Positions 26,589-34,983 of a DNA stretch of 42,234 nt are shown here, one piece after another (positions within the stretch are counted from its first letter, which is position 1; the number at the start of each line of letters is the position of its first letter). Below the pieces are notes generated by a model. The model did no database searches. It was not told the DNA's origin and saw only the letters and a list, made by a program, of their open reading frames with translations. A program made the position numbers and the translations under genes. Where the stretch lies: contig CACYPS010000024.1 in NCBI GenBank assembly GCA_902776305.1, positions 1 to 42,234 on the forward strand, in the 5' to 3' direction. The DNA comes from an uncultured Lachnospiraceae bacterium (lineage in GTDB: Bacteria > Bacillota > Clostridia > Lachnospirales > Lachnospiraceae).

Positions 26589-27304
26589 TTGATCACCGTG
26601 ATGATTTTCTCCTTATATGTTTCTGCAGATGTGGTCTTTACCGCATTCCAGTCTGTTACCAGAAAGCCATCAAATCCCATGTCTTCCTTAAGATATCGGA
26701 GCAGTTCCTTATGTTCGCTCATTCTGATACCGTTAACGGAAGAGTCACTGATCATGATTGTCTGCACACCGGCATCGATCTGAGCCTGATAAATTCCAAG
26801 CAGTTCCTTTAATTCTTCTTCTGATAATTCCGCATTGCCGCGGTCAATCAATCTGCCTGGATAATAGTCCGGTCCGGTCCCAAATATCGTGCTGCCATCT
26901 GCAAGAAAGTGTTTGGCACACGCGACAACCCCGTTTTCAACCAGCCCCTCCGTATAGGCACGGCCAAGATTCTTTACAATTTCGGGATCTGAGCTGTAGC
27001 ATTCATATGTTCTTCCCCATCTGGGATCGCATGAAACCGCGACCGTCGGTGCAAAGTTCCAGAGCATATGACATCTGGCTGCTTCCATAGCTGTGATACG
27101 GCCTGCCTCTTTTGTGAGTTCAGGATCGTTTGCGGCACCAAGAGCAATATTATGCGGAAAAATCACAGTATCAAGGCAGTAATTCACACCGTGCACATCA
27201 TCCTGCCCATAGAGATAAGGAACAGCTGCCTGAGAATCAAGTGCAGCTGTCTGAAGCTGATCCACCGTTAGTACTTTTTGAAGTTTGGAATCAGGATCAT
27301 TCAT
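26579..27304 (-). pseudogene. GH3 beta-glucosidase-like fragment
   Basis: The segment encodes much of the N-terminal TIM-barrel of a glycoside hydrolase family 3 enzyme: YGQDDVHG, FPHNIALGAANDPEL, DPRWGRTYE, CAKHF and the nucleophile in VTDW. It ends at VINSGI, where recombinase sequence begins; the remaining roughly half of a GH3 enzyme is absent. The first ATG (27304) also lacks the usual first 40-60 family residues. Protein-like sequence in another frame lies between 27305 and 27395, so the 5' end may be frameshifted too. The surviving frame reads through into out-of-frame recombinase DNA. Confidence 0.85.
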
Positions 27305-27395
27305 GTTGCAAATTCCTCCACTCCGGCCAGCGGATCATTATTATGATTTCTATTATCCGTAATTGTGATGCCGCTGCCTCCATCAATCCGGGATC

Positions 27396-27494
27396 TCAGT
27401 GAATAATCTCAAACAAAAACCCGACCGCTGTCAACAGCAATAAAACCAAAACCGCAATCAGCCGTATCATAATCTGATATTTATTCTTCTTCAT
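27396..27494 (-). CDS. 32-residue membrane peptide, possibly the detached GH3 N terminus
   Basis: ATG at 27494 with an excellent AAGGAG site 6 bp upstream, overlapping the end of the GH26-like gene by 14 bp. It encodes MKKNKYQIMIRLIAVLVLLL and a hydrophobic remainder ending FEIIH. Basic N terminus and a 20-residue hydrophobic stretch make it a signal anchor. Either it is a genuine microprotein or it was the membrane anchor of the GH3 enzyme, now cut off by frameshifts between 27305 and 27398. Confidence 0.5.
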   Translation of the reverse strand: MKKNKYQIMIRLIAVLVLLLLTAVGFLFEIIH

Positions 27495-28470
27495 TCGAAT
27501 CTCCTTCCAGGAGCAACTGATCTTCCCGCAGCTTACGTATTTCCTCGCAGAAGACTTTTACACATGCTTCGTTGTCTGTAAAACGATATTGTCTTCTTCC
27601 TCTTTCAGCATCTGTATCAAGAAATACAACCGCCTTCAAATTCGGATCATGTCTGATATATTTAAAAACACTGAGTATGAAATTGATACTGTCCTCATGA
27701 TCTTCTTTATTGGAATGAAATCCGGTTTCTGAAATAATAACAGGTTTTTTAAATTCTCCAAGTGCGTTGCCTTTGCAGTGCCGCAGGAAAAACTCACCGA
27801 AATCATTGTATTTTAACGATGTTGAAGCCGAAAGATTGACCGTAACGCCAACGTAATCTACATAGTCTTCTCCCGGATAATATGGTCTGGCATATTCTGA
27901 CATCCTGTTCGGCGACCAGATCCATCGAATCTGCGGACAGATTTCATCGGACATACTTACAATATGACGCCATGCACGAATATAAAGTTCTGAATCAATT
28001 CCCTGCCATTGATACCAGGGTTTGCCATAATTGGGAGACATTTCCATTTCATGGGCAAACCTGATCAAAACAGGCAGATCAGGACAGCTGTCCGCAACTC
28101 TTCTGAAAAAGTCCCGAAGATATTCATCATGATCTCCATTGACTATTTCTTCAAAAGGTACATCAACAGGCTGCCAGGTAATCAGAGGAACTGCGGCTCT
28201 GTTGCGGCCGCACAGTTCAAGTTTAACGATACCGCTGTCTGAATACCAGTTTTCAAACCAGGAAACGATATCAGGCATAAGCTCAAGACGGTTAACATCC
28301 TGCGGCTCAACAATATTGATACCGATCATTTTCCCATCCACATTATCTGTATTCACATGTCCGTATTCCCATCTGTTCATATGGACTGTTCTGACTGTCG
28401 CAAATACCAGTACAGCACCGAGCAGTAAGAAAATCAAAGCGCTGAACAGCATATTCTTCCTGTTATTCAT
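27481..28470 (-). CDS. membrane-anchored GH26-like glycoside hydrolase
   Basis: A 329-residue protein with a membrane anchor at 7-27 and an extracellular barrel. RFAHEME (H140, E141) fits the acid/base motif and IISETGF (E248) fits the nucleophile of clan GH-A, most like family 26; WIWSPN is also typical of GH26. It probably trims or releases the glycan made by the adjacent synthase, as hydrolases do in synthase-dependent exopolysaccharide systems. The ATG at 28470 overlaps the synthase stop as ATGA and has GAAGGAGG upstream. A start at 28515 would add 15 residues inside the upstream gene and is less likely. Glycan identity is unknown. Confidence 0.75.
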   Translation of the reverse strand: MNNRKNMLFSALIFLLLGAVLVFATVRTVHMNRWEYGHVNTDNVDGKMIGINIVEPQDVNRLELMPDIVSWFENWYSDSGIVKLELCGRNRAAVPLITWQPVDVPFEEIVNGDHDEYLRDFFRRVADSCPDLPVLIRFAHEMEMSPNYGKPWYQWQGIDSELYIRAWRHIVSMSDEICPQIRWIWSPNRMSEYARPYYPGEDYVDYVGVTVNLSASTSLKYNDFGEFFLRHCKGNALGEFKKPVIISETGFHSNKEDHEDSINFILSVFKYIRHDPNLKAVVFLDTDAERGRRQYRFTDNEACVKVFCEEIRKLREDQLLLEGDSNEEE

Positions 28471-29756
28471 TGCTGCCCCTCCTTCGTCTGAACTGTGAGT
28501 TCTCTTGTTCCCCATGGAAGTCCGTCAGCACATCTCATCAGTCCGAGAATGCGGATCGGCGCCATGAATAAACTCAGCACCAGTACAATTATCGGGAAAA
28601 GAAATATGTAATAAAGCGGGAGACTTTTCATAATCCGAATATTCCGGCTTCCGAAGCCGAATACTGACCCGATTATTATCAGCAGAACAGTTACAGGCAG
28701 CGGGAACGGGTAGACCAGAAAACTATAGAAACGGCCCATTAATCTGAGAATGAAACAGATGATGTTGCTTAAGTATACACTCATCAACATGAACGGCATA
28801 ATCATGTCCGTCCAGAAAATAAAGCACATCAGCTTTGCATTTTTGATCATCCATGGCGTCATGTACAGATTATTGTATTGAGAGCCTTCTGCCCACCTCA
28901 GCTGCTGGCGAAAGAATTTCTTCCATGTCACAGGTGCATCTGTGTATACAACTGCCGTATCCTGCATGACTGTTTTATAACCCTGTTTCAGTGTGAGATT
29001 CGTTAATGAGCGGTCATCTGAAACCTCCTTATGGATTCCCAGAAATGTTTCGTGCAGAAATTCCGGCATTACTTTACGGACTATCTCAGACCGGAAAGCG
29101 ATGGTTCTCCCCGGCAGACAGCCGACCTTTCCGGTTGCACTCATTGCCTTCATTGTTCCCTCGGCACGTACCTCCTCTAGTACACTCGCAAACATCGTAA
29201 CAAGACTGCGGTCCGGTTTATATATATGCTGGCGAGAAGTGACCCCCCCGTTTTTTTCATCTGCCGAAAACGGCATCAGAAGGTTTTCCAACATGTGATC
29301 TGACCAGAGTGTATCACTGTCAACCAGGAAACATATATCACTTTGGACACTCATTGCTTCGACCCCGAGTCTGATCGCATTTCGTTTGCCGGGTGTTTCC
29401 GTCCACAACCATTTGACGTCTGTTCGTTTTCCTTTGGCAGCACACTGTTCAGATGTCTGCTGACAGATTTTCTCCAACGGTTTGTTTTCAGGCCCGTTAA
29501 TCACAACTATCAACTCATCGGGTTCCTGCTCCGTTATTTTTTCAAGAACGGAACAAAACAGTTCTTCTGATTCATCCACAACAGGAATTATGACAGATGA
29601 GAAAAACGGTTTGTTTTCACAGACTACCGGTCTGTATTTCAACGCATGAAAATAGACAATTGCCCATCGCAGATAAATAAAAATAATAAATACCACAAAC
29701 CAATGAAGATTGTGATATTTAAACAACTCAACCAGCATAAGAAAAAAAGTATACAT
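28467..29756 (-). CDS. processive GT2 polysaccharide synthase
   Basis: A 429-residue inner-membrane glycosyltransferase with one N-terminal hydrophobic segment (about 18-36) and three to four C-terminal ones. The catalytic domain carries DSD (146-148), SDDR (246-249, equivalent to the GDDR/TED site) and QQLRW (284-288, the QxxRW motif), as in hyaluronan and cellulose synthases. It is expected to polymerise a beta-linked glycan from a nucleotide sugar and pass it across the membrane. It is coupled to a GH26-like hydrolase by an ATGA overlap. The first ATG (29756) has a modest GGATGG site. The overlapping short frame at 29728 is an HTH fragment, suggesting the promoter region was altered by recombination. 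Confidence 0.85.
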   Translation of the reverse strand: MYTFFLMLVELFKYHNLHWFVVFIIFIYLRWAIVYFHALKYRPVVCENKPFFSSVIIPVVDESEELFCSVLEKITEQEPDELIVVINGPENKPLEKICQQTSEQCAAKGKRTDVKWLWTETPGKRNAIRLGVEAMSVQSDICFLVDSDTLWSDHMLENLLMPFSADEKNGGVTSRQHIYKPDRSLVTMFASVLEEVRAEGTMKAMSATGKVGCLPGRTIAFRSEIVRKVMPEFLHETFLGIHKEVSDDRSLTNLTLKQGYKTVMQDTAVVYTDAPVTWKKFFRQQLRWAEGSQYNNLYMTPWMIKNAKLMCFIFWTDMIMPFMLMSVYLSNIICFILRLMGRFYSFLVYPFPLPVTVLLIIIGSVFGFGSRNIRIMKSLPLYYIFLFPIIVLVLSLFMAPIRILGLMRCADGLPWGTRELTVQTKEGQQ

Positions 29757-29874
29757 AATTCCATCCTGCTATTATATGATCAGTATATATCAAGCTACCT
29801 GGTTTAACTCCTAGAAATTCAGCCGCCTCATCAATACTTATCCATTTTTCATTATGTTCATTTATTTCACTCAT
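29728..29874 (-). pseudogene. truncated excisionase-type HTH gene fragment
   Basis: The ATG at 29874 with AGGTGA upstream opens MSEINEHNEKWISIDEAAEF and then LGVKPGS. This is the first half of a helix_turn_helix_17 (excisionase/MerR-like) domain. After that the sequence is unrelated and the frame closes at 29728 inside the synthase gene. The recognition half of the domain is lost. Confidence 0.6.
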
Positions 29875-30287
29875 ATATTCACCTCAACTCTTTTCAAAAA
29901 AGAATCTAGTATGCCAACTTAATATTATGCCTCTATCCTTTTGCGATTTCAATTCATTTTTTGTTATTTGCTGTTATTTATCGTCATCTTTGCGTTTCTC
30001 AAATTCGAACTGATTTTCTCAAAGCTACTACTATGCAAGCAGTGTCTTTGTGTCACAAAAGACCTATTGCTTGTTGGGGAAGCGCCCCAATCCCCTTGAA
30101 CGATGCCTGCAGCATCGAGCTTAATCAGAAAAAATCATTTTTTATGAGTTGGATATTCTAACTAATGTATTACTACCAGTTTGGAGAGGATTATTATTTA
30201 CAACTGTCAGTTTTTTATAAAACAGGCAATTTATAAAAGATCGTCCTCTTGTCAGCCAAGTAAAATTTGATTGATGGAGGAAACTAT
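29875..30287. other. AT-rich stretch without a recognisable gene
   Basis: No convincing coding frame on either strand. A GC-rich hairpin TTGGGG/CCCCAA lies at 30074-30090 in otherwise AT-rich DNA. It sits between mobile-element remnants and may be old element backbone. Confidence 0.4.
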
Positions 30288-30494
30288 ATGAGACATGAAG
30301 ATCCACGCATCTCGATTGACCAGGCTCTGATAATGGCCCTTAAGATGCATGACCGCGGGCACTGTAATCTCTTTCGAGCAATACTGACAGGACTGCAGCT
30401 CAGATATCAGCTTAACTTTCTGGGTGAGCTGGGCGTATCCCTGGACTCCTTCAGAGACATGATCAATCAGGCGCAAACAGAGAAGGTCATCTGA
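30288..30494 (+). CDS. 68-residue helical protein, probable mobile-element gene
   Basis: The ATG at 30288 has GGAGG 7 bp upstream. The protein (starting MRHEDPRISIDQALIMALKM) is mostly helical and soluble; I do not recognise the family. A strong terminator with eight T follows at 30512. It is the only plus-strand gene in the block and lies between an HTH fragment and a truncated ParB-like gene, so I infer an integrative-element origin. The opposite-strand frame covering it lacks a good ribosome site and is treated as a shadow. Confidence 0.6.
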   Translation: MRHEDPRISIDQALIMALKMHDRGHCNLFRAILTGLQLRYQLNFLGELGVSLDSFRDMINQAQTEKVI

Positions 30495-30511
30495 GTATTG
30501 AGATGGCGAAG

Positions 30512-30543
30512 ACGATACTGCATTATGCAGAATCGTTTTTTTT
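30512..30543 (+). terminator. rho-independent terminator of the 68-residue gene
   Basis: ACGAT and CTGCA pair with TGCAG and ATCGT around a short loop, followed by eight T. Confidence 0.8.
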
Positions 30544-30574
30544 GCAACGTAGAATTTCAGTTGTTCAAAAATAT

Positions 30575-30598
30575 GGTGGCCGCTGAGCGACGGCCACC
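30575..30598 (-). terminator. probable terminator of the ParB-like remnant
   Basis: GGTGGCCG and CGGCCACC form a perfect 8-bp stem. Read on the minus strand it is followed by ATATTTTT, 43 bp after the stop at 30641. Confidence 0.6.
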
Positions 30599-30640
30599 GA
30601 ATTATTACAACTATCATGATTAATACAACTGTGATAAACA

Positions 30641-31378
30641 TTACGCTTCGATAGGCAGATTCAGCTGATCATTTTCTTTTTCTGCTTCTCCGTGGTCCGT
30701 TTCATTTGCAGCACTTTCCTGAGCTTCCGCAGCAATCTTTTTGATCCTGCTTGTACTGGATTTATGTTTTCTTGCCTGCTCGGTCATGTACGAGTAGAGT
30801 TTTTCCAGACTCAAATTGTTCTTGCCACCTCTGGTTCCCTTCGCGTAGAACGTCACCAGCGCCTCTGCATAACCCATTGACCCAGAGCGGCGTTCTTTTG
30901 CATTCCTCATGATTTCTTTCAGAGAAACAGATCCCAGCTTCTCTTTGAAAGTCTCGTCGCTCAATTCATCTCCATACACATGAATCAAAATGGCAATGCT
31001 CTTTAGAATGTTCGAACTGAGAGAATGCGGAGCTCCTTCCCAGGTGGCAATGCAAAGCCGGAGGGTGTGATCCAGATTGCCGTATCCAAACTTTTTCATG
31101 ATGTCCTGAATCGTTGCAACCGCACAGATTCCGCCAGGGACATCTCCCGGTGTGATAGATAAACCGTATGATTCTACAAGCTCCTTGATAATCAACTGTT
31201 CCTGATTACCTGCCTCAATATTTGCAGTGAAAATATCATACGGCGTAAGTGGGCGGACATATTTGCTTTGGTTCGCAAAGATATCAGCTTCATGCGTATA
31301 CTCCAGATCATCATAGATCATGCACCAGACCGGTGTATCAACATCCCTTTGCGGATGTTTCTCTTCAATTCTGATATA
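30641..31378 (-). pseudogene. N-terminally truncated ParB-like (DUF6551-type) protein
   Basis: The phrases ANQSKYVRPLTPYDIF and ESYGLSI, and the LRLC-WEG and YGDEL elements, are those of ParB-nuclease-related proteins found on integrative elements and phages (DUF6551-type, recalled, not searched). An in-frame upstream continuation (RIEEKHPQRDVDTPVWC) is also protein-like, but it is cut by a stop at about 31379. The ParB-type catalytic N terminus is therefore missing. A 226-residue product could still be made from the ATG at 31321, without a clear ribosome site. Charged C-terminal tail. Confidence 0.65.
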
Positions 31379-31432
31379 TCACAAATTGTTTTGATGACGC
31401 CTATCGAATACCGTAAACGTTATTATGCAACA

Positions 31433-31471
31433 GCATAAAAAATACCGCCAACAGATTTCACTGATGGCAGC
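31433..31471 (-). terminator. terminator of the ABC exporter operon
   Basis: On the minus strand GCTGCCATCAG pairs with CTGTTGGCGGT (two wobble pairs, one mismatch), followed by ATTTTTTAT. It is about 90 bp beyond the ABC ATPase stop. Confidence 0.6.
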
Positions 31472-31560
31472 ATTAATTTTTTAATTATTCACCGTCCACT
31501 TGACGGTTAGCCCACCAATCTATGCGAGTCCCCCTGCTTCTTTACATTCTCATCGTTCAT

Positions 31561-32832
31561 TTACTGAGAAGTTACCTGTATCGGATCCATCATAATATGA
31601 CCCCAGTAATTGCTCTTCCACATCTCCCCCTTGACGCCGAACACCTCTGTATTATTGATCACAAAGGGTATCACATTCGGAATGCAGTCACATTTTTCCC
31701 TGGCAAAAGAGCGGCTACGCTGCAGGATACTGATTTCATAATAGTATGCCCCGTCCGCCAATCCTTTATTCGGAACAGAGACCGAGACCATATTGATGCC
31801 TGGCTGCACAGTAAATTCACCCGACTCTGTCTTACCGATTCGCGTCCCATCCTGATAGAACAGAATCATCATAAATCTGACGTTCTCCTGCACATTCTCC
31901 GCCTTCAGCGAAAAAACAATGTCCATCGGTTCGTGCGACGTATAAACATTATTATCCCTATGAATCTCGGCTGATACGAAAAGGATTCTTCTGGATATTC
32001 CCTTAAGCCTTGGCACGGAAATAAGATCCATTTTTTTGTCAAAAGACATCCCGCCGGCATCCATGTACTGGCGTATGCCTTCTTCCACATCGCCGTCATA
32101 GATGAGCTTACCCTGGTCAAGCACAATACACCGCTTGCACAACTGCCGGATCGTATTCATGTTATGGCTCACATAGAGAATTGTGCGACTCTGCGATCTC
32201 GAGACATCGTTCATCTTGTCCAGACACTTTTTCTGAAATGCCATATCACCTACCGCCAGCACTTCATCCATAACCATTATCTCGGAGTCCAGATGTGCAG
32301 CAACCGCAAACGCAAGTTTCACGTACATACCGCTGGAATACCTCTTCACCGGCGTATCGATAAACTGTCGGCATTCGGAGAATTCGATGATATCCTCCAA
32401 CTTCTCATCGATCTCTTTTTTTCGCATCCCCAGAATCGCGCCGTTCATATAGATATTCTCCCGGCCGGTCAGCTCCGGATGAAATCCCGTGCCGATCTCC
32501 AGCATGGACGCAACCCTTCCGTTCAAGCCGATCATTCCGCTGCTTGGCACAGTAACTCGGGAGATCAGTTTAAGCAGAGTGGACTTTCCTGCACCATTTC
32601 GCCCGATAATCCCGACCCGCTCTCCGGCCTTCAACTCAAAGGACACATCATCCAGCGCAAAAAAAGTGTCGCCTCGCTCATATTGCTGCGCGCCTATCTT
32701 CTGTGTCGGATCTTCCCGGTGACGGATTCGGGCACCTAAACGCTGTAATTCATCCCGTAGCGTCGTCCGACCAATCTGCCCCAGTATATACTCTTTGGTT
32801 ATATGATCAACAAGAATCATGCTTTCATCCAT
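31561..32832 (-). CDS. polysaccharide/teichoic-type ABC exporter ATP-binding protein (Wzt/TagH-like)
   Basis: The nucleotide-binding domain carries Walker A GRNGAGKS (77-84), signature YSSGM (165-169), Walker B IMVMDE (185-190) and switch H223. The long N-terminal segment before Walker A and GTGFHPELTGREN are typical of glycan exporters. A C-terminal domain of about 150 residues (from about residue 270) has the beta-sandwich look of Wzt substrate-binding domains. With the permease upstream it would export a finished lipid-linked polymer. The start at 32832 is 28 bp after the permease stop; MILVDH at 32820 is an alternative. The last 100 residues are closely duplicated at 39760. Confidence 0.9.
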   Translation of the reverse strand: MDESMILVDHITKEYILGQIGRTTLRDELQRLGARIRHREDPTQKIGAQQYERGDTFFALDDVSFELKAGERVGIIGRNGAGKSTLLKLISRVTVPSSGMIGLNGRVASMLEIGTGFHPELTGRENIYMNGAILGMRKKEIDEKLEDIIEFSECRQFIDTPVKRYSSGMYVKLAFAVAAHLDSEIMVMDEVLAVGDMAFQKKCLDKMNDVSRSQSRTILYVSHNMNTIRQLCKRCIVLDQGKLIYDGDVEEGIRQYMDAGGMSFDKKMDLISVPRLKGISRRILFVSAEIHRDNNVYTSHEPMDIVFSLKAENVQENVRFMMILFYQDGTRIGKTESGEFTVQPGINMVSVSVPNKGLADGAYYYEISILQRSRSFAREKCDCIPNVIPFVINNTEVFGVKGEMWKSNYWGHIMMDPIQVTSQ

Positions 32833-32860
32833 AGCGTGTTCTATGCTCTCCGTAAATAAT

Positions 32861-33730
32861 TTAAATTGTATCCATAAATGTTCGCTCGATCCGGCTGAAC
32901 AGAACCAGACCAATCAAAAAGATAACACCGGTTACAAACAAACTGACCATATAATATGAAATGCCAAAGTACCCGGTTCCAAACAACACATATCGAAAAG
33001 CAGTCAGAATAGGAGTAACCGGATTCAGCAGATAAAGTCCCCGATACTGATCCGGAACCAGCTCCAGTCCATAAGCAACAGGAGAGCCATACTGCCACAG
33101 CTGCAATCCGAAGCTGACCAACATGGCAAGATCTCTGTATTTTGTCGTGACAGAAGATACGATAATACCACATCCTATAGCCAGGATCATCAGATGAAGC
33201 ACCAGAAGCGGTATCAGGAGCAACATCGGCGTAATTCGGACACCTGCACTACCGGTAAAAATATAAATCAGCAAGATTACCAGCATCAGCGCAAACTGAA
33301 TACCAAAAGAAATCAGGTTGGAACATGCCGAAGATACCGGTCCGACCAATCGTGGGAAATAGACCTTTCCCATAATGTTCCGATTACGGATAAAGACATT
33401 GGACACATCGTTGATTGTTGTAGAAAAATATCCCCAGCAGATATTACCCGCCATATAAAACAAAAACCCCGGAATCATCAGATCTCCCGGTGCATCCGCA
33501 GTTGTCAGCTTTGCCAGACGTCCAAATATAATAGTAAACACCACTGTCGTGAGCAGCGGCTGAATCACTGCCCACAGCGGTCCCAGGATTGTCTGCTTGT
33601 ACTTCGCGGTAAAGTCCCGCTTCACGAACAGAAAAATCAAATCCCGATATCGAAGAGTTTCCCTGACATGCAGATCAAACACTCTGTGCTGTGATGTAAT
33701 TGTTGTCTTATAGTGAAACGCTTTCTCCAT
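32861..33730 (-). CDS. ABC-2 type glycan exporter permease (Wzm/TagG-like)
   Basis: A 289-residue protein with an amphipathic N terminus, RYRDLIFLFVKRDFTAKYKQ motif and six hydrophobic segments, the standard layout of ABC-2 polysaccharide permeases. LGPLWAVIQPLL and the C-terminal NPVTPILTAFRY are family hallmarks. GGAGTAGAGG precedes the ATG. It lies 3 bp after the GT2 gene and 28 bp before the ATPase, so these three form a tight operon. It forms the membrane channel with the ATPase at 31561. Confidence 0.92.
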   Translation of the reverse strand: MEKAFHYKTTITSQHRVFDLHVRETLRYRDLIFLFVKRDFTAKYKQTILGPLWAVIQPLLTTVVFTIIFGRLAKLTTADAPGDLMIPGFLFYMAGNICWGYFSTTINDVSNVFIRNRNIMGKVYFPRLVGPVSSACSNLISFGIQFALMLVILLIYIFTGSAGVRITPMLLLIPLLVLHLMILAIGCGIIVSSVTTKYRDLAMLVSFGLQLWQYGSPVAYGLELVPDQYRGLYLLNPVTPILTAFRYVLFGTGYFGISYYMVSLFVTGVIFLIGLVLFSRIERTFMDTI

Positions 33731-33733
33731 CCT

Positions 33734-34861
33734 CTACTCCATCGTTCGGTTTTTGGAACCAAGCACACCCGCAGTTAGTGTGCGAAACAATCTTATTATC
33801 TTTCTCAATGCGGATTTTGTAATCGCATTTACTGCAGACGGAAACGGAAGATACCGAAAAACCAATCGTACTTTCTCTATTATTGACATTTCATCAGTAA
33901 ATGTCTGAACTATCAGCCTTTTTTCTATCAATTCTATGTATCGCTTCAGTTTTCGAGAATTGTAGATATGACGCTGATCATTCGCTCTCATAATCCGGCG
34001 GTACCAACTAACAATTTCTGGGTTTATCACCGCATCTCTATGGCGCCCGGCAGAATGAATATAGTGCAAATTCAATTCCTCGTCCGATATTGTGCCCATT
34101 AACTCAATAAGCAATTTCCTCTGAGTTTTCTTATCACACTCAATTTGCTGTTCTCTGTGCGCGATTGTAATTTGATCTGCATGTTCCCTTTTGAAAACCA
34201 GCACATCTCCTAAAATGCATACGTCACCATAATGGCTAATCGTTTCCCACATCCCATAATCCTGTGCATAACGCAGGCTTTCATCATACCAAATATTATA
34301 CTTAATCAATTTATCATGCCGAAAAAAAGCTGTAGGATGGCTCGGACCTGGATTGACAAACAGCATCTTTATTCGATATTCCTCCATATCGATCAATGAA
34401 TGCTTCCATAATAAAGCAAGGGGTCTTTTTTTTCCAATCGTTACTTTTTTTGAACCGCATAGAATTATATCCGGATTACTTTCCATGAATGCGAACTGTT
34501 TTTCAAAACGTATGGGAATAGAAATATCATCATCATCCATTCTAGCTATATATTTCCCTCTTGCCTCCCGCAGCCCTATATTGAGAGACTTCGTAATACC
34601 AAGGTTCCTTTCATTATGAATAATACGGATGCGGGGATCGCTTAGGGATTCCAAATACTCACTGCAGCTCCCGGTACAACCGTCATCAATAATAATAAAT
34701 TCAAAATCCTTAAACGTTTGGTTTATAATACTGTCAACGGCTTCTCTCAAAAAGCTGACCGGTGTGTTGAATACAGGCATAACGACACTGATTGGTTTTT
34801 CAAATTGCACTGTCTCCTCCATGCATAATCTTCTCTTTTCATAAAAGACACTTGTCGTCAT
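33734..34861 (-). CDS. GT2 family glycosyltransferase
   Basis: A GT-A fold transferase with VVMPVFNTP at the start of the domain, IIIDDGCTG, and the metal motif MDDDD near residue 111. It is soluble or peripheral, with a basic C terminus, and probably adds a residue to the exported polymer. It is close in layout to cytoplasmic capsule GT2 enzymes; donor and linkage are unknown. The first ATG (34861) and a second at 34822 (MEETVQ) are both possible; neither has a strong ribosome site. First gene of the GT2-permease-ATPase operon, separated from the dehydratase gene by a terminator-like hairpin. Confidence 0.85.
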   Translation of the reverse strand: MTTSVFYEKRRLCMEETVQFEKPISVVMPVFNTPVSFLREAVDSIINQTFKDFEFIIIDDGCTGSCSEYLESLSDPRIRIIHNERNLGITKSLNIGLREARGKYIARMDDDDISIPIRFEKQFAFMESNPDIILCGSKKVTIGKKRPLALLWKHSLIDMEEYRIKMLFVNPGPSHPTAFFRHDKLIKYNIWYDESLRYAQDYGMWETISHYGDVCILGDVLVFKREHADQITIAHREQQIECDKKTQRKLLIELMGTISDEELNLHYIHSAGRHRDAVINPEIVSWYRRIMRANDQRHIYNSRKLKRYIELIEKRLIVQTFTDEMSIIEKVRLVFRYLPFPSAVNAITKSALRKIIRLFRTLTAGVLGSKNRTME

Positions 34862-34938
34862 AATAGCAAAAATCCTAATCGGATGAAGTAACGGGACGAG
34901 AAATTCTGCGTAAGTAAACTGAATCGTTCACAGAAACA

Positions 34939-34977
34939 AAGAGCAGTTGGCTGCCAATCACGCAGCTTGCTGCTCTT
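34939..34977 (-). terminator. terminator downstream of the CapD-like gene
   Basis: AAGAGCAG and CTGCTCTT pair, with an inner AGC/GCT-rich stem; the minus strand continues TTTGTTTC. It lies directly after the stop at 34984. Confidence 0.6.
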
Positions 34978-34983
34978 CTTAAT

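Noticed and set aside
30252-30641. Minus-strand 129-residue frame over the 68-residue gene
   Set aside because: It spans two terminator hairpins and lacks a ribosome site.
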